From the NCBI RefSeq assembly GCF_000332355.1, contig NZ_KB235958.1, forward strand, positions 1,982,102 through 2,016,080: a stretch of DNA of 33,979 nucleotides. The letters are read 5' to 3'. Shown here piece after piece: positions 1-7,365 of the stretch; within the stretch, counting starts at the first letter, position 1; each line of letters opens with the position of its first letter. The position numbers and the translations under genes are program-made. The stretch is from Baaleninema simplex PCC 7105 (GTDB taxonomy: Bacteria; Cyanobacteriota; Cyanobacteriia; Cyanobacteriales; Geitlerinemataceae). The notes below the pieces were generated by a model that saw only the letters and a list, made by a program, of their open reading frames with translations, had not been told where the DNA came from and searched no databases.

Positions 1-1
1 G

Positions 2-148
2 CCAAGACGCTGGGTCGTCGAACGCACCTTAGCTTGGTTAGGAAAGCACCGACGTTTGAGTAAGGATTACGAGCGTCTTCCTCAGATGAGTGAGTGCTTT
101 GTATATCAAGCCATGACAGCTCTGATGCTCAAACGCCTCACCTCTTAA
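2..148 (+). pseudogene. IS5-type transposase, C-terminal fragment (enters from left edge)
   Basis: An open frame runs in from the window edge and ends with TAA at 146-148, giving about 48 residues. It contains [20 protein letters not shown], the C-terminal catalytic-E helix signature of IS5-group DDE transposases (the E of VERT is the third acidic residue), followed by a short tail ending KRLTS. Whether the rest of the gene is intact lies outside the window. The DNA just after it (149-360) holds no recognisable gene; the right inverted repeat of the element should lie there but cannot be defined without its other end. Confidence 0.75.
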
Positions 149-361
149 TTTTTTCTTTATAGATACCTTCTAAGTTGACGGGCGGTTTACGAAGGAAGTG
201 GGCGAACCAACCTTTGGAAACTTTTGTAGATGCTTTAGAGGCTTTTCGGACAGCCATGTCTTTTCGTTTTTGTGGCATGGCTGAACGAGAATCGAGACCT
301 GTTTGCCGCTCACAAAGCGCGTTTTGGCTTGGTTTGGGCTTGAAATTTGTTTAAGTACCGC

Positions 362-523
362 TACTGCCATGTACGCATCTCCAATGGTTTTGATTTTCTC
401 CAAGCCGTACTGTTCCGTGAGGCGATCGAAACTGGAGAAGATTTCGTTGAGCCAGGCGACCAAGACTTCGGGACTGACTCGCGACGACAATGCTGTAAAC
501 CCACAAATGTCGGCAATTGACAT
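362..523 (-). pseudogene. Class III adenylate/guanylate cyclase catalytic-domain fragment
   Basis: The minus-strand frame encodes about 54 residues typical of the start of a class III nucleotide cyclase domain: SIADICGFTALSS (Asp of ADICGF is a metal ligand), then a helix ending in KIKTIGDAYMAV (Asp of GDAYM is the second metal ligand). Homology stops abruptly at both ends: upstream it runs into the 516-569 hairpin, and downstream the frame continues into unrelated residues until about 170. The catalytic Asn/Arg half of the domain is absent, so this is a remnant, not a working enzyme. Cyclases of this family are common signalling proteins in filamentous cyanobacteria. Confidence 0.7.
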
Positions 524-569
524 CCTCTCCCTGCATACCCTATCGGGTATGCAGGGAGAGGATGTCAAT
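516..569. repeat. Perfect 25-bp inverted repeat with 4-nt loop
   Basis: Positions 516-540 and 545-569 are exact reverse complements, separated by TATC. The arms begin ATTGACATCC and end GCATACCC. The palindrome abuts the broken end of the cyclase fragment. A long perfect hairpin ending in (A)TTGAC resembles the subterminal hairpins or palindromic derivatives of IS200/IS605-type elements, but no transposase is nearby, so that origin is only a guess. There is no T run on either side, so a simple terminator is less likely. Confidence 0.75.
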
Positions 570-624
570 ATACGAACCGGCCGGACTGGCAGTTTTCCCG
601 AACGTCTCGGTCAAAACGGAGCCG

Positions 625-989
625 TCAGTCGTCGTCGCGAAAGGGAAGTCTCGCAAATTCGCCGTTTCGTCCTCGCTGACAGAGCAGTTCTTTGCGTCCC
701 CTAGGTTCGTAAATACAGCGAAATTGGCGGTCGAACGATCGCAGATCGCGTTTGTACTGCCCCGGATCGAGGTTGAGTTGGCGGCGAAACTGACTCCAAG
801 ATACGTCTACGACGCGGTTTCCACAGGTCAGTTCCACTTCGCCGCGTTCGAGTTCCAACAGTTCGGCGTCTTCGATTCGATCGACGCGACAGACAAGACA
901 TACGCTCGACGACGGCCGCAACCGGCGATCGCCCCCGAGATGGCAGCACAGAGGACGAGGATCGCGATCGCCTTAACGTTCGATTGCAC
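625..989 (-). pseudogene. Possible lipoprotein gene with a frameshift
   Basis: Starting at a GTG (989), the minus strand encodes a convincing lipoprotein signal: positive start, hydrophobic stretch AIAILVLCAAISGAIAGC with the lipobox Cys, then GRRR. That frame soon stops. A frame shifted by one base, open from about 921 to 625, encodes an acidic soluble tail (VDRIEDAELLELERGEVELT, later a DPGQY motif) that reads like real protein with ordinary composition. Joining the two needs a one-base change between about 935 and 875. It lies 31 bp downstream of the sugar kinase stop on the same strand, so it could be its operon partner. It could be a pseudogene, a sequencing error, or two unrelated shadows; I do not recognise the tail. 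Confidence 0.4.
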
Positions 990-1019
990 GGGATTTTCTC
1001 AAATCAATTCAATCCCGTT

Positions 1020-1895
1020 TTAACATTGCGATCGCCCCTTCAACCAACTGCGGGTTCCAAACGACTGACAGGCTTGTGCGGCCACCTTCGACGCCGACGC
1101 TAACGCCTCGACGAAACTCTCTTGCAAGATGAAATGGCAAAACGCCCCGTGAAAGATATCCCCCGCCCCCAAGGTATCGATCGCCCGCACTGACGGAACG
1201 GCTAACTTCCCAGAAGTCCCGCGACTCCAGTAGACGATGGGGTTTTCGCCGTGGGTTATCGCCACGTGGGGGACGCCCAACCCCTGTAAATAGGAAAAAA
1301 CCTGAGATGGCGAGGTACAGCTTGGCGGGAAAAAGTTCGCCGACGCGACGACGTAATCGGCGTACTGCAAGATGTCCTCGAATCCCGGTTTCCAGCTTCC
1401 GCCGTCTACCACCACGGGAATTTGTCGAGCGATCGCCTGTTTCGCCACTTCCGCCCCCACGATCGTTTGATGGCCGTCGATGAGGACGACATCGATCTGT
1501 TGCAGGGGATTTTCGGGAAGGCGATCGCACGGAAGTTGAGATTTCGTCGCGTTAATCGAGATCGCCGATCGCGCTCCGGTTGGCGGCGTCACCAAAATCG
1601 ACGACACTGGAGGAGGGTCTGGTCGGTCGGGATCTAGATCGAACGAGACGACCCCGTAGGTCTCGAGATCCGATCGCACGATCGACGCCATCGGATGCGA
1701 TCCCACCGCCGAAATCGTGCGTGCGGTATTCCCCAAACTGGCAAAGGTGACGGCGGCGTTCGTCGCCGGGCCGCCCGCTGCGATCGTATAGTCTGCGGCC
1801 ACGAGTTTTTCGTCCGTCTGGGGGAGCCGTTCGGTAAGATAAATAAAGTCGAGAGTCGTTAAGCCGACAAATAAACCTTGCATCAGCGATCTCAC
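1020..1895 (-). CDS. PfkB/ribokinase-family carbohydrate kinase
   Basis: A 291-residue protein of the PfkB (ribokinase) superfamily, which phosphorylates sugars or nucleosides with ATP in the cytosol. N-terminal GLTTLDFIYLTERLP matches the family's first strand; AAGGPATNAAVTFASLG (about residues 39-55) is the substrate-binding glycine signature. Near the C-terminus DTLGAGDIFHGAF (about 243-255) is PfkB signature 2, with catalytic Asp in GAGD. Length is normal. The substrate cannot be told from sequence; sulfofructose-, ribo- and fructokinase-like members all look like this. Start ATG at 1895; a second ATG four codons on is an alternative. Divergent from the PATAN regulator gene across about 400 bp. 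Confidence 0.9.
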   Translation of the reverse strand: MRSLMQGLFVGLTTLDFIYLTERLPQTDEKLVAADYTIAAGGPATNAAVTFASLGNTARTISAVGSHPMASIVRSDLETYGVVSFDLDPDRPDPPPVSSILVTPPTGARSAISINATKSQLPCDRLPENPLQQIDVVLIDGHQTIVGAEVAKQAIARQIPVVVDGGSWKPGFEDILQYADYVVASANFFPPSCTSPSQVFSYLQGLGVPHVAITHGENPIVYWSRGTSGKLAVPSVRAIDTLGAGDIFHGAFCHFILQESFVEALASASKVAAQACQSFGTRSWLKGRSQC

Positions 1896-2302
1896 TATAC
1901 AATCATGTTAATTCAACTTTGCAGTCCTGAGACTCGCTTTCGAGGGGTCTCGATCGATAAAGGATAGTTCCGATCGGGAACGATACGGGGCGATCGAAGA
2001 CCGTCAACTTTCATGACCGTTCCGATGGTTTTTATTAAACTCGCAAGAGTTCGATACGTCCAGACTCGCATCTCAACCATCCAAATGTTATAAAAATACC
2101 AATTTAGAGAAGCCAATCCTCGACATTTAAAAGCTATAAGTCGAGCGATCGAATTTGTATCAAGAGTTTTTAATAAAAGCAAGCTATAATTTTATTCAAT
2201 TCCTAGTTTCAAGCCGTTTAATTTTTTATAAAAAGATAACGAAGTACGTTTTATTTGTTCGAGCCGAGCCGCCTTTTTGAACCCGCCAACTTGCGGAAAG
2301 CC
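1896..2302. other. Divergent intergenic region (kinase / PATAN regulator)
   Basis: About 400 bp between outward-facing genes, AT-rich towards the right. A perfect TATAAT lies at 2185-2190 on the plus strand but without a good -35 at normal spacing. A minus-strand open frame here (about 1913-2182) has no recognisable protein features and I do not call it. Otherwise nothing visible. Confidence 0.4.
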
Positions 2303-3520
2303 ATGACACCGAATCCGATTTTCCCTTCTGATTTTTCTTCATCGACAGATGCCAACCGAAGCCGCCCCGAAGCCAAGATTCCCAGCGCGATCGAGGCGAT
2401 TGTAGTCAGCAGTCAAAAGCACTTTTCAGGTCGGCTGGAAATCGCCGCCCCGAACTCGAAGAGTTGGGATTTGTACTACCGCCTCGGACGTATTGTCTGG
2501 GCTGGGGGAGGAACTCACCCTCATCGGCGATGGCAGCGATCGCTCTCGAAGATATATCCACAACTCGATCTCAGTCGTGCCAACGTTCGCAAGACGGACA
2601 AACAAACGGCGTGGGAATATCTCGTACTGTCAATTTTACTCAAACGCCAGCAGATCGATCGCGAAAGCGTCCAAGCGATCGTAACAGAGTGCGTTGTCGA
2701 AGTCCTGTTCGATATTTTGCAGGCGTCGCAATCTCAAAGCCTGACGGGAATCGGCTATGGGGAAGAGGCCCTCTCAGAATCCCTCGCGTTACTGAAAGTC
2801 GCCGACGTACTTACGGACGCTCGACTGCAATGGGAAGCTTGGTGTGAAGAAGGGTTGAGCGATTATCTCCCCAATACAGCGCCAGTGGTGCGACATCGCG
2901 AACAACTTCGCAGTTCGGTCTCGGATAAAGCGTATCGCAAACTGATCGTGTTAGCCAACTCTCGCAGTACGTTGCGGGATTTAGCCGTTTCGCTCAAACA
3001 GGATTTAGCCCGCCTGACGAAATCGCTACTCCCCTATGTCAGACGCGGGGCGATCGAACTCGTCGAAATTCCCGACTTACCCGATGGGCGATCGGAGCGA
3101 GGCGATCGCCTTGAAGATGCTGATTTCGAGAACGATTCGTCCTCCGAAGCCCCTTTGATTGCTTGTATCGACGATAGCCTACAAAACTGCAAAATCCTCG
3201 AAGTCATCGTTCGCGGTGCGGGATATCGTTTTATTTACGTTACCGATCCCCTCGAAGCGTTACCGACACTCATCAAACGACAGCCAAATTTAGTCTTTTT
3301 AGACTTAATGATGCCCGTAATCAACGGCTACGAAGTGTGCGCCCAAATTCGACGAGTTTCGACGTTACAAGACGTTCCCGTAGTAATTTTAACCAGCCAA
3401 GACGGATTGATCGATCGCGTGCGAGCCAAAATGGTGAAAGCCTCTGGATTTCTCTCGAAACCTGTCGATCCGAGTAAAATGTTGGCCACGATGGACAAGC
3501 TGTTACCCATTGAGAGTTGA
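2303..3520 (+). CDS. PATAN-domain response regulator (PatA/TaxP1-like)
   Basis: Two-part signalling protein. After a short Ser/Asn-rich leader comes a PATAN (DUF4388-like) domain with FSGRLEI and LYYRLGRIVWAGGGTHPHRRW, then a helical middle. The C-terminal receiver domain starts at about residue 285 of this start: paired Asp in IACIDDS, phosphoacceptor Asp in VFLDLMMP (codon 3302-3304), Thr/Ser in ILTSQ and Lys in FLSKPVD. PATAN-REC proteins in cyanobacteria control phototaxis, motility or heterocyst patterning (PatA, PixG/TaxP1, LsiR types). No chemotaxis gene is adjacent, so its pathway is unknown. I prefer ATG 2303 because protein before it is unstructured; an upstream in-frame TTG at 2255 is possible. 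Confidence 0.88.
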   Translation: MTPNPIFPSDFSSSTDANRSRPEAKIPSAIEAIVVSSQKHFSGRLEIAAPNSKSWDLYYRLGRIVWAGGGTHPHRRWQRSLSKIYPQLDLSRANVRKTDKQTAWEYLVLSILLKRQQIDRESVQAIVTECVVEVLFDILQASQSQSLTGIGYGEEALSESLALLKVADVLTDARLQWEAWCEEGLSDYLPNTAPVVRHREQLRSSVSDKAYRKLIVLANSRSTLRDLAVSLKQDLARLTKSLLPYVRRGAIELVEIPDLPDGRSERGDRLEDADFENDSSSEAPLIACIDDSLQNCKILEVIVRGAGYRFIYVTDPLEALPTLIKRQPNLVFLDLMMPVINGYEVCAQIRRVSTLQDVPVVILTSQDGLIDRVRAKMVKASGFLSKPVDPSKMLATMDKLLPIES

Positions 3521-3599
3521 AAGTCGATCGAAAATTGCTTTTTTTGCTATTTTAGATAAAATTTCTGTGGTTTTTATGAATAGATAGGAGTTACAAAAA

Positions 3600-4178
3600 A
3601 TGGTCGTTTCAACTGAATTTCAACAGTTGAGTTTTGAAGACTATTGCCAACTCAGCGATTCAGAAAACCGTTACGAATTGGTAAATGGAGTCTTAAGGCG
3701 GATGAATCCACCGACGATGGCTCACGCCCTCATTGCAACGTTTTTAACACAAGCCTTTTTAACCGAAATTCAGCGACTCCAACAACCTTGGACTTGCGTG
3801 CAGGGGGTGGGGGTGCGAACGGGAATTGCTAAATCCCGTCTTCCCGATTTGCTGGTCGTCTCGCTAGAATCGGCAATGGCACTGTGGGGACAGTCGGCGA
3901 CGTTTGACACGCCGCCGTTTTTAGCTGTGGAAATCGTGAGTCCGGGTTCGGTGACAGACGATTATCGCTACAAGCGATCGGAGTACGGCGCGATCGAGAT
4001 TCCTGAATACTGGATTGTCGAGGCGATCGAAACGCGAGTGACTGTGCTGCGATTGGAGCAGGGATTCTACGAGGAAGCAGTTCATACCGCAGACGAACCC
4101 ATTTCGTCAGTGTTGTTTCCCGAGTTAACCCTGACGGCGACGCAAATCTTCACCCTCGGCGGACAGTTGAAAGTATAG
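3600..4178 (+). CDS. Uma2 family (DUF820) endonuclease-like protein
   Basis: 192-residue protein of the Uma2 family, PD-(D/E)XK-fold proteins found in dozens of copies in cyanobacterial genomes. Family marks: SFEDYCQLSDSENRYELVNG at the N-terminus, the Asp in SRLPDLLVVS, and the E in LAVEIVSPGS followed by DDYRYKRSEY with the lysine, then EYWIVE. Nuclease function is predicted from the fold; biological role is not established. A good ribosome site (AGGAG, 3587-3591) lies before ATG 3600. It stands alone, about 80 bp after the PATAN gene on the same strand. Confidence 0.92.
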   Translation: MVVSTEFQQLSFEDYCQLSDSENRYELVNGVLRRMNPPTMAHALIATFLTQAFLTEIQRLQQPWTCVQGVGVRTGIAKSRLPDLLVVSLESAMALWGQSATFDTPPFLAVEIVSPGSVTDDYRYKRSEYGAIEIPEYWIVEAIETRVTVLRLEQGFYEEAVHTADEPISSVLFPELTLTATQIFTLGGQLKV

Positions 4179-4345
4179 AGGTGGTTGTGGAAGGGGCGCG
4201 ATCGCGGTTTTGACGCTCTCCTGGGAGTTTCAGGGAACGTCTGGGGATGGCTTTAGGCAGAGAAAACATCCCGACAGGCGATCGAATCTTGGTGAAGCGA
4301 TCTCCGCTAAGCTACAGCTCTTGATACGAAGTGTCGGTCTATGTT

Positions 4346-4380
4346 AATTTTGTAGTATGCTTGAAGTATGTTACAAAATT
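4346..4380. promoter_or_regulatory. Inverted repeat just upstream of the pentapeptide gene
   Basis: AATTTTGTA (4346-4354) and TACAAAATT (4372-4380) are exact 9-bp inverted arms, and the spacer carries two GTATG direct repeats. It lies 6 bp before the ATG at 4387, a place where an operator or a 5'-UTR hairpin could act. The region 4179-4345 otherwise shows nothing. Confidence 0.3.
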
Positions 4381-4386
4381 TCGACT

Positions 4387-4481
4387 ATGGATATCCAAGA
4401 ATTTCTCAAACGATATGAAGCTGGAGAAAAAGATTTTACGGGAATTTCTTTAAGAGGAGTCCATTTATGGAAAGAACTATC
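4387..4481 (+). pseudogene. 5' end of pentapeptide-repeat gene, cut off by MITE
   Basis: ATG 4387 opens MDIQEFLKRYEAGEKDFTGI, clearly paralogous to the start of the next gene (MDIQTFFKQISETGKNDFTG). After KEL the frame enters the MITE at 4482 and stops at TGA 4501-4503. Removing the 121-bp MITE and one 8-bp target copy rejoins KEL directly to SEVISRS in the same frame, so this is the authentic start of the gene continued at 4603-5925. Confidence 0.85.
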
Positions 4482-4602
4482 GGCTCTTCGGAGTTTAGGG
4501 TGACAGAAAAACTAACTTCACGAGATTTCAAGGGTTTTGGCTCTCGAATCTTCAATTTTTTGTATCATGCTATACATTTATAACCACAAACTCCGAAGAC
4601 CC
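4482..4602 (+). mobile_element. MITE-A copy 1 (121 bp, ISL3-related ends)
   Basis: Ends GGCTCTTCGGAGTTT and, inverted on the right, GGGTCTTCGGAGTTT (14/15 match). It is flanked by a perfect 8-bp duplication GAACTATC (4474-4481 and 4603-4610), the size known for ISL3-family insertion. The same 121-bp unit recurs at 21721-21841 and, inverted, at 24224-24344. The terminal sequence is shared with the transposase-bearing element at 33155, so that family is the likely source of mobility. Confidence 0.9.
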
Positions 4603-5925
4603 GAACTATCTGAAGTAATTTCAAGATCGATGGAATTTTCATTAAAAGATATTCTTTTCAAGAATTCAGAGTTATTAGAGATTGACTTCGATAGTGGGGG
4701 TGGTGTCACAGCAAATCTTTCTAATACAAATTTTCAAAATGCAAACTTAAGAGGGTCTCTTCTTTATTATTGCATTTTGCAGGGAGCTAATTTTCAGAAT
4801 GCCGATTTAAGGCAGGTTAAAATTGGCCCATTTCTTCGTGACGCAAATTTCAGATATGCCAATCTCGAAGGTGCAAATTTGGAAAATGCAGATTTGGAAC
4901 GTGCTGATTTTTACAAAGCCAACTTAACCAATGCAAATCTCCGACATACCAATCAAGAAAAAGCTGTAAACTTGCAAACAGCAAAGCTTGATGGTGCAAT
5001 TTTTGGGTCTTTACACGACGTTTCGTATAAAGTTCGGCAATGCCAGAATTCCTCTGAAGAATTCAACCTTTATCTCGGACATTACGAAGTCCATAAAAAA
5101 CCACTCGAAAAGAACAATCCAGAAGAAATTCAACAGTTGCGAAATCAAATTATAAGAGAATACAGAAAATATAGAAAAAACCAGAATTTTTTTCAGACAT
5201 CTTTCAAGTATTCTGAATTACCAGGGGCGGACTTTAGTAATATCGATTTGGAAGGAATTGAATTATGCAACTTGAATCTTCAGGGAGCAAACTTCACTGG
5301 AAGTAATTTAAAAAATGCTGACTTTCGTTCCTCGAATATTCAACAAGCCAATTTTAAAAATTGTAACTTAACCCATGCCAATTTTAATTATTCGACATTA
5401 GTGCAGTCGAATTTTCGGGGAAGCTCTCTTCAAGAAGCTTCTTTTGAAGAAGCCATTTTGTTTGAAGTCAATTTTCAGAATGCAAACTTGAGAGAAGCTA
5501 GCTTAAAATATGTTGTGCTAGATCGTGCAAATTTACAGCAAGCCGATCTTTTGGGAGCTAATCTAAATTTTTCTTCTTTAGTGAAAGCTGATTTGACGAA
5601 AGCCAACTTAAGAGGTGCGGTGTTAGCAGATGCCAACTTCACTGAAGCTAATCTAAGTCAAGCCAATTTAATCTTAACCGACTTAAGTTATGTTAATCTC
5701 ACAAATGCTGATTTATCACGTGCCAATTTAATGGGTGCGAGACTCGATCGCGCCAATTTAAATAATGCCTGCTTAGTTTGGGCAAATTTAGAATCGGCGT
5801 ATTTAATTGAAACTAACTTAAGAAATGCGATCGGTTTCGATCGCGGACATCGTCTTTTTGATGTCACTTGCTGGAAAACAATTTTACCTGACGGACACTT
5901 AGCAACCACTTCAGACCATTTTTAG
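4537..5925 (+). CDS. Pentapeptide-repeat protein, N-terminally disrupted
   Basis: Long arrays of A(D/N)LXX pentapeptides (for example LREASLKYVVLDRANLQQAD), which fold as a right-handed square beta-helix. Two arrays, about residues 50-155 and 220-440 of this frame, are separated by a non-repeat insert ending in a YRKNQNFFQTSFKYSELPGA-like restart, as in the next gene. The C-terminal cap is CWKTILPDGH. The real start (4387) is separated by a MITE; this frame begins inside the MITE at a TTG, and ATG 4630 is another possible restart. The repeat region is intact, so a shortened protein may still be made. Function of cyanobacterial pentapeptide proteins is mostly unknown; some bind partner proteins or mimic DNA. 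Confidence 0.85.
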   Translation: MALESSIFCIMLYIYNHKLRRPELSEVISRSMEFSLKDILFKNSELLEIDFDSGGGVTANLSNTNFQNANLRGSLLYYCILQGANFQNADLRQVKIGPFLRDANFRYANLEGANLENADLERADFYKANLTNANLRHTNQEKAVNLQTAKLDGAIFGSLHDVSYKVRQCQNSSEEFNLYLGHYEVHKKPLEKNNPEEIQQLRNQIIREYRKYRKNQNFFQTSFKYSELPGADFSNIDLEGIELCNLNLQGANFTGSNLKNADFRSSNIQQANFKNCNLTHANFNYSTLVQSNFRGSSLQEASFEEAILFEVNFQNANLREASLKYVVLDRANLQQADLLGANLNFSSLVKADLTKANLRGAVLADANFTEANLSQANLILTDLSYVNLTNADLSRANLMGARLDRANLNNACLVWANLESAYLIETNLRNAIGFDRGHRLFDVTCWKTILPDGHLATTSDHF

Positions 5926-5943
5926 AAAATTAGACGTTGCTCA

Positions 5944-7224
5944 ATGGACATTCAAACGTTTTTTAAACAAATTTCTGAAACCGGAAAAAACGACTTTACT
6001 GGAATCACGTTCAGGGAAATTTGCTTCAAACAGGAACTCGCTCGCCTCGGATTGTCGAGTTCTATTTTGCAGCATATGAAAAAAATTGTCCTCAAAAATT
6101 CAGATTTAGTAGGGATTGACTTTTCGCAAGCAAATTTATCGGGGGCAGATTTTAAAAATGCTAATCTCCTCGGCTCGATTCTTCGATGTAACTTGCAAGG
6201 TGCTAATTTTGAAAATGCCTCTCTCAAACAGGTAGATTTCAAAAAAGCGAACCTATCTCACGTCAATTTCGATCGTGCAAATCTTGAAGGTGCAAATTTG
6301 GAGTTTGCCAATCTTGAAGGTGCGAGTTTTTACCAAGCTAATTTAAAAAACGCCAATTTTAGAAATGTAGATTTAGAAAAAATTGCAAATTTTCAAACTT
6401 CCAAGATCGATAATACAAAATTTGGGCGTTTACCTCGTATCGATCGCGCTAATGCATCCGATATGCGTTACGAGTCAGCAGCCTTATACTATGTATATCC
6501 GGTGAGTCGGGAATTTGTATTGACTCGGGATAAACTTTTAGAGGAATATCAGAAGGGAAGAAGAAATTTCAGCCAAATTGAGTTAAGCAAAGCGAACTTA
6601 AGCAATCTTAACCTCGAAGGGATTGTCTTAAGTCTATGCGATCTCAGAAATGTGGATTTTTCAGGAAGCAATTTAGCCAAATCGGACTTGAGCAAATCTG
6701 TACTGACTGGCTCGAATTTATCTCATAGCAACTTTGAAAAAGCATGTTTTCAAAAAGCTGACTTATCTGAGTCGAACTTACAAAATGCCAACTTCAGCGA
6801 AGCCAATTTGGAACGAGCGAATTTGAATTTTGTCGATCTATTTCAAGCGAACTTATTCGGTGTTAATTTGAATCTTGGATCTTTAGTCGGATCGAATTTA
6901 ACTGAAACCCATTTGAGAGGTTCCGTATTGACAGAGACTGATTTGACGGGAGCTAATTTGACTCGTGCGAATCTGATGTTGTCAAACTTAACTGGTGCAA
7001 ATTTAACAGAAGCGAATTTATTGGATGCAACTTTGCCGTGTTCGAGACTCGATCGCGCTGTTTTATTCAAGGCTAATTTAACCTGTGCCGATATGAATAA
7101 TTCGACTTTCATCGAAACAGATTTTAGAGCATCCAATAGTTCTTATGTAAATTTTGAGTATTCTATCTGCTGGAAAATGATTTTAGGAGATGGAAAAATT
7201 ATCTTAGATCCCGAACGCTTCTGA
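5944..7224 (+). CDS. Pentapeptide-repeat protein (intact paralogue)
   Basis: 426 residues, 18 bp after the previous gene and its paralogue in layout: N-terminal MDIQTFFKQISETGKNDFTG leader, pentapeptides from about residue 50 to 145 (ANLSGADFKNANLLGSILR), a non-repeat insert of about 55 residues, a second leader-like motif EEYQKGRRNFSQIELSKANL, pentapeptides to about 410, and a CWKMILGDGK cap. The leader motif (Y/F...G...F) before each array is usual in cyanobacterial pentapeptide proteins. No signal peptide or membrane segment, so probably cytosolic. Low use of HIP1 sites compared with neighbours follows from the repeat composition. Confidence 0.93.
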   Translation: MDIQTFFKQISETGKNDFTGITFREICFKQELARLGLSSSILQHMKKIVLKNSDLVGIDFSQANLSGADFKNANLLGSILRCNLQGANFENASLKQVDFKKANLSHVNFDRANLEGANLEFANLEGASFYQANLKNANFRNVDLEKIANFQTSKIDNTKFGRLPRIDRANASDMRYESAALYYVYPVSREFVLTRDKLLEEYQKGRRNFSQIELSKANLSNLNLEGIVLSLCDLRNVDFSGSNLAKSDLSKSVLTGSNLSHSNFEKACFQKADLSESNLQNANFSEANLERANLNFVDLFQANLFGVNLNLGSLVGSNLTETHLRGSVLTETDLTGANLTRANLMLSNLTGANLTEANLLDATLPCSRLDRAVLFKANLTCADMNNSTFIETDFRASNSSYVNFEYSICWKMILGDGKIILDPERF

Positions 7225-7365
7225 ACCCACTCAATGGGGGGAGACGATCGCGCGATCGATACCGCCGTTCCCCAAACGAGGGCGATCGCCCCTTCTCTCC
7301 CCGCCTCGATATACTAGACTTTGTGAAGGTCAACCCCCAGACAAGATCTAGAGGAGTGGTGTAGT

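Noticed and set aside
1913..2182. 89-codon minus-strand open frame in the intergenic region
   Set aside because: No ribosome site, no motif, odd composition; it spans the probable promoter region.
2185..2190. TATAAT as a firm promoter
   Set aside because: No -35 hexamer at 16-18 bp; AT-rich DNA makes a chance match likely.
5688..7136. Several minus-strand open frames opposite the pentapeptide genes
   Set aside because: They are the antisense of the five-residue repeats (periodic FKLA/KSAP patterns) and have no independent coding signs.
4387..7224. Tandem repeats suggesting a CRISPR or minisatellite
   Set aside because: The periodicity is the 15-bp pentapeptide coding repeat; there are no identical repeats with unique spacers.
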